14,340 nt of DNA, taken from NCBI GenBank assembly GCA_027295475.1, contig JAPUKV010000169.1, forward strand, positions 1 to 14,340. Reading direction: 5' to 3'. Both the position numbers and the translations under genes were made by a program. Under the pieces are notes generated by a model. That model did no database searches and was not told where the DNA came from. It saw nothing but the letters and a program-made list of their open reading frames with translations. Positions 13,999-14,340 of the stretch are shown here, piece after piece. Origin of the DNA: Pseudomonadota bacterium. Its GTDB lineage: Bacteria > Pseudomonadota > Gammaproteobacteria > Woeseiales > Woeseiaceae. Positions within the stretch are counted from its first letter, which is position 1; each line of letters opens with the position of its first letter.

Positions 13999-14340
13999 CT
14001 AGAGGCTGTAGTACATGTCGAACTCCACGGGATGCGTGGCCATTCGAAGCCTGGTCACATTTTCCCATTTGAGATCCATGTAGGCGTCGATTACGTCATC
14101 GCTGAACACGTCGCCGGCTTTGAGAAACGCACGATCAGCATCGAGCGCTTCCAGCGCCTCATCGAGTGAAAATGCGACGAGCTTCAGGTCCTTCTCCTCC
14201 TCCGGCGGCAGGTCATAAAGATCCTTGTCCAGCGGATCGCCCGGATGAATCTTGTTCTGAATGCCGTCAATGCCAGCCATCATCATTGCCGCGAAGGCGA
14301 GGTATGGATTGGCCATCGAGTCAGGGAAGCGGATTTCCAA
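13999..14340 (-). CDS. glnA: Glutamine synthetase type I, C-terminal part (5' end outside window)
   Basis: Makes glutamine from glutamate and ammonia with ATP; the central nitrogen-assimilation enzyme, a cytoplasmic dodecamer. Only the last 113 residues are present; the frame runs off the end of the window, so the TTG at its edge is an internal leucine codon. The fragment has the class I signature [19 protein letters not shown], the region [19 protein letters not shown] that carries the adenylylation tyrosine (the Y of LYDLPPEE), and the conserved ending [22 protein letters not shown]. Presence of that tyrosine suggests regulation by GlnE adenylylation. Downstream are a DUF4124 gene and ntrB-ntrC, whose products normally control glnA transcription. 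Confidence 0.96.
   Translation of the reverse strand: MEIRFPDSMANPYLAFAAMMMAGIDGIQNKIHPGDPLDKDLYDLPPEEEKDLKLVAFSLDEALEALDADRAFLKAGDVFSDDVIDAYMDLKWENVTRLRMATHPVEFDMYYSL

Overview
This window reads as the chromosome of a gammaproteobacterium, probably an uncultured or environmental lineage. The evidence is conserved gene neighbourhoods: a tatC tail; an envC-ctp-yibQ cluster divergent from yibN-grxC-secB-gpsA; and a glnA-(DUF4124)-ntrB-ntrC nitrogen cluster. Coding density is high, GC is moderately high, and most genes are housekeeping. I see no phage, plasmid, CRISPR or insertion-sequence genes and no tRNA or rRNA.

Layout. 1-240: end of tatC. 465-1982: proton-coupled oligopeptide transporter of the POT/PTR2 family. 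2001-2056: near-perfect 56-nt palindrome in a convergent gap. 2058-3029 (-): secreted protein with seven tandem four-cysteine Kazal-like domains, the most unusual gene here. 3118-3340 (-): remnant of a class I SAM methyltransferase with its middle deleted. 3337-6712 (-): envC, ctp and yibQ, an envelope and peptidoglycan-remodelling cluster. 6713-6892: divergent promoter region with a consensus extended -10; the gpmI gene often found here is absent. 6893-9226 (+): yibN, grxC, secB and gpsA. 9245-9709 (-): trmL. 9796-10743 (+): class 1B-like dihydroorotate dehydrogenase. 10787-10853: REPIN-like pair of inverted REP sequences in the second large convergent gap. 10857-13919 (-): ntrC, ntrB and a DUF4124 gene downstream of glnA, whose 3' end closes the window at 13999-14340.

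How the genes work together. EnvC activates amidases at the septum, Ctp processes envelope proteins and YibQ is a predicted periplasmic deacetylase-fold protein. Their start and stop codons overlap down to the methyltransferase remnant, which suggests one transcript. YibN, Grx3, SecB and GpsA form the usual redox, export and phospholipid-precursor block. GlnA is regulated by the NtrB/NtrC two-component system encoded just downstream of it.

The points most worth a second look are the heptad Kazal protein with varied predicted P1 residues, the gutted methyltransferase, two different palindromic intergenic elements, and two conserved genes (gpsA, ntrB) with no ATG, GTG or TTG where their N-termini should start. 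I found no convincing new multi-gene system.
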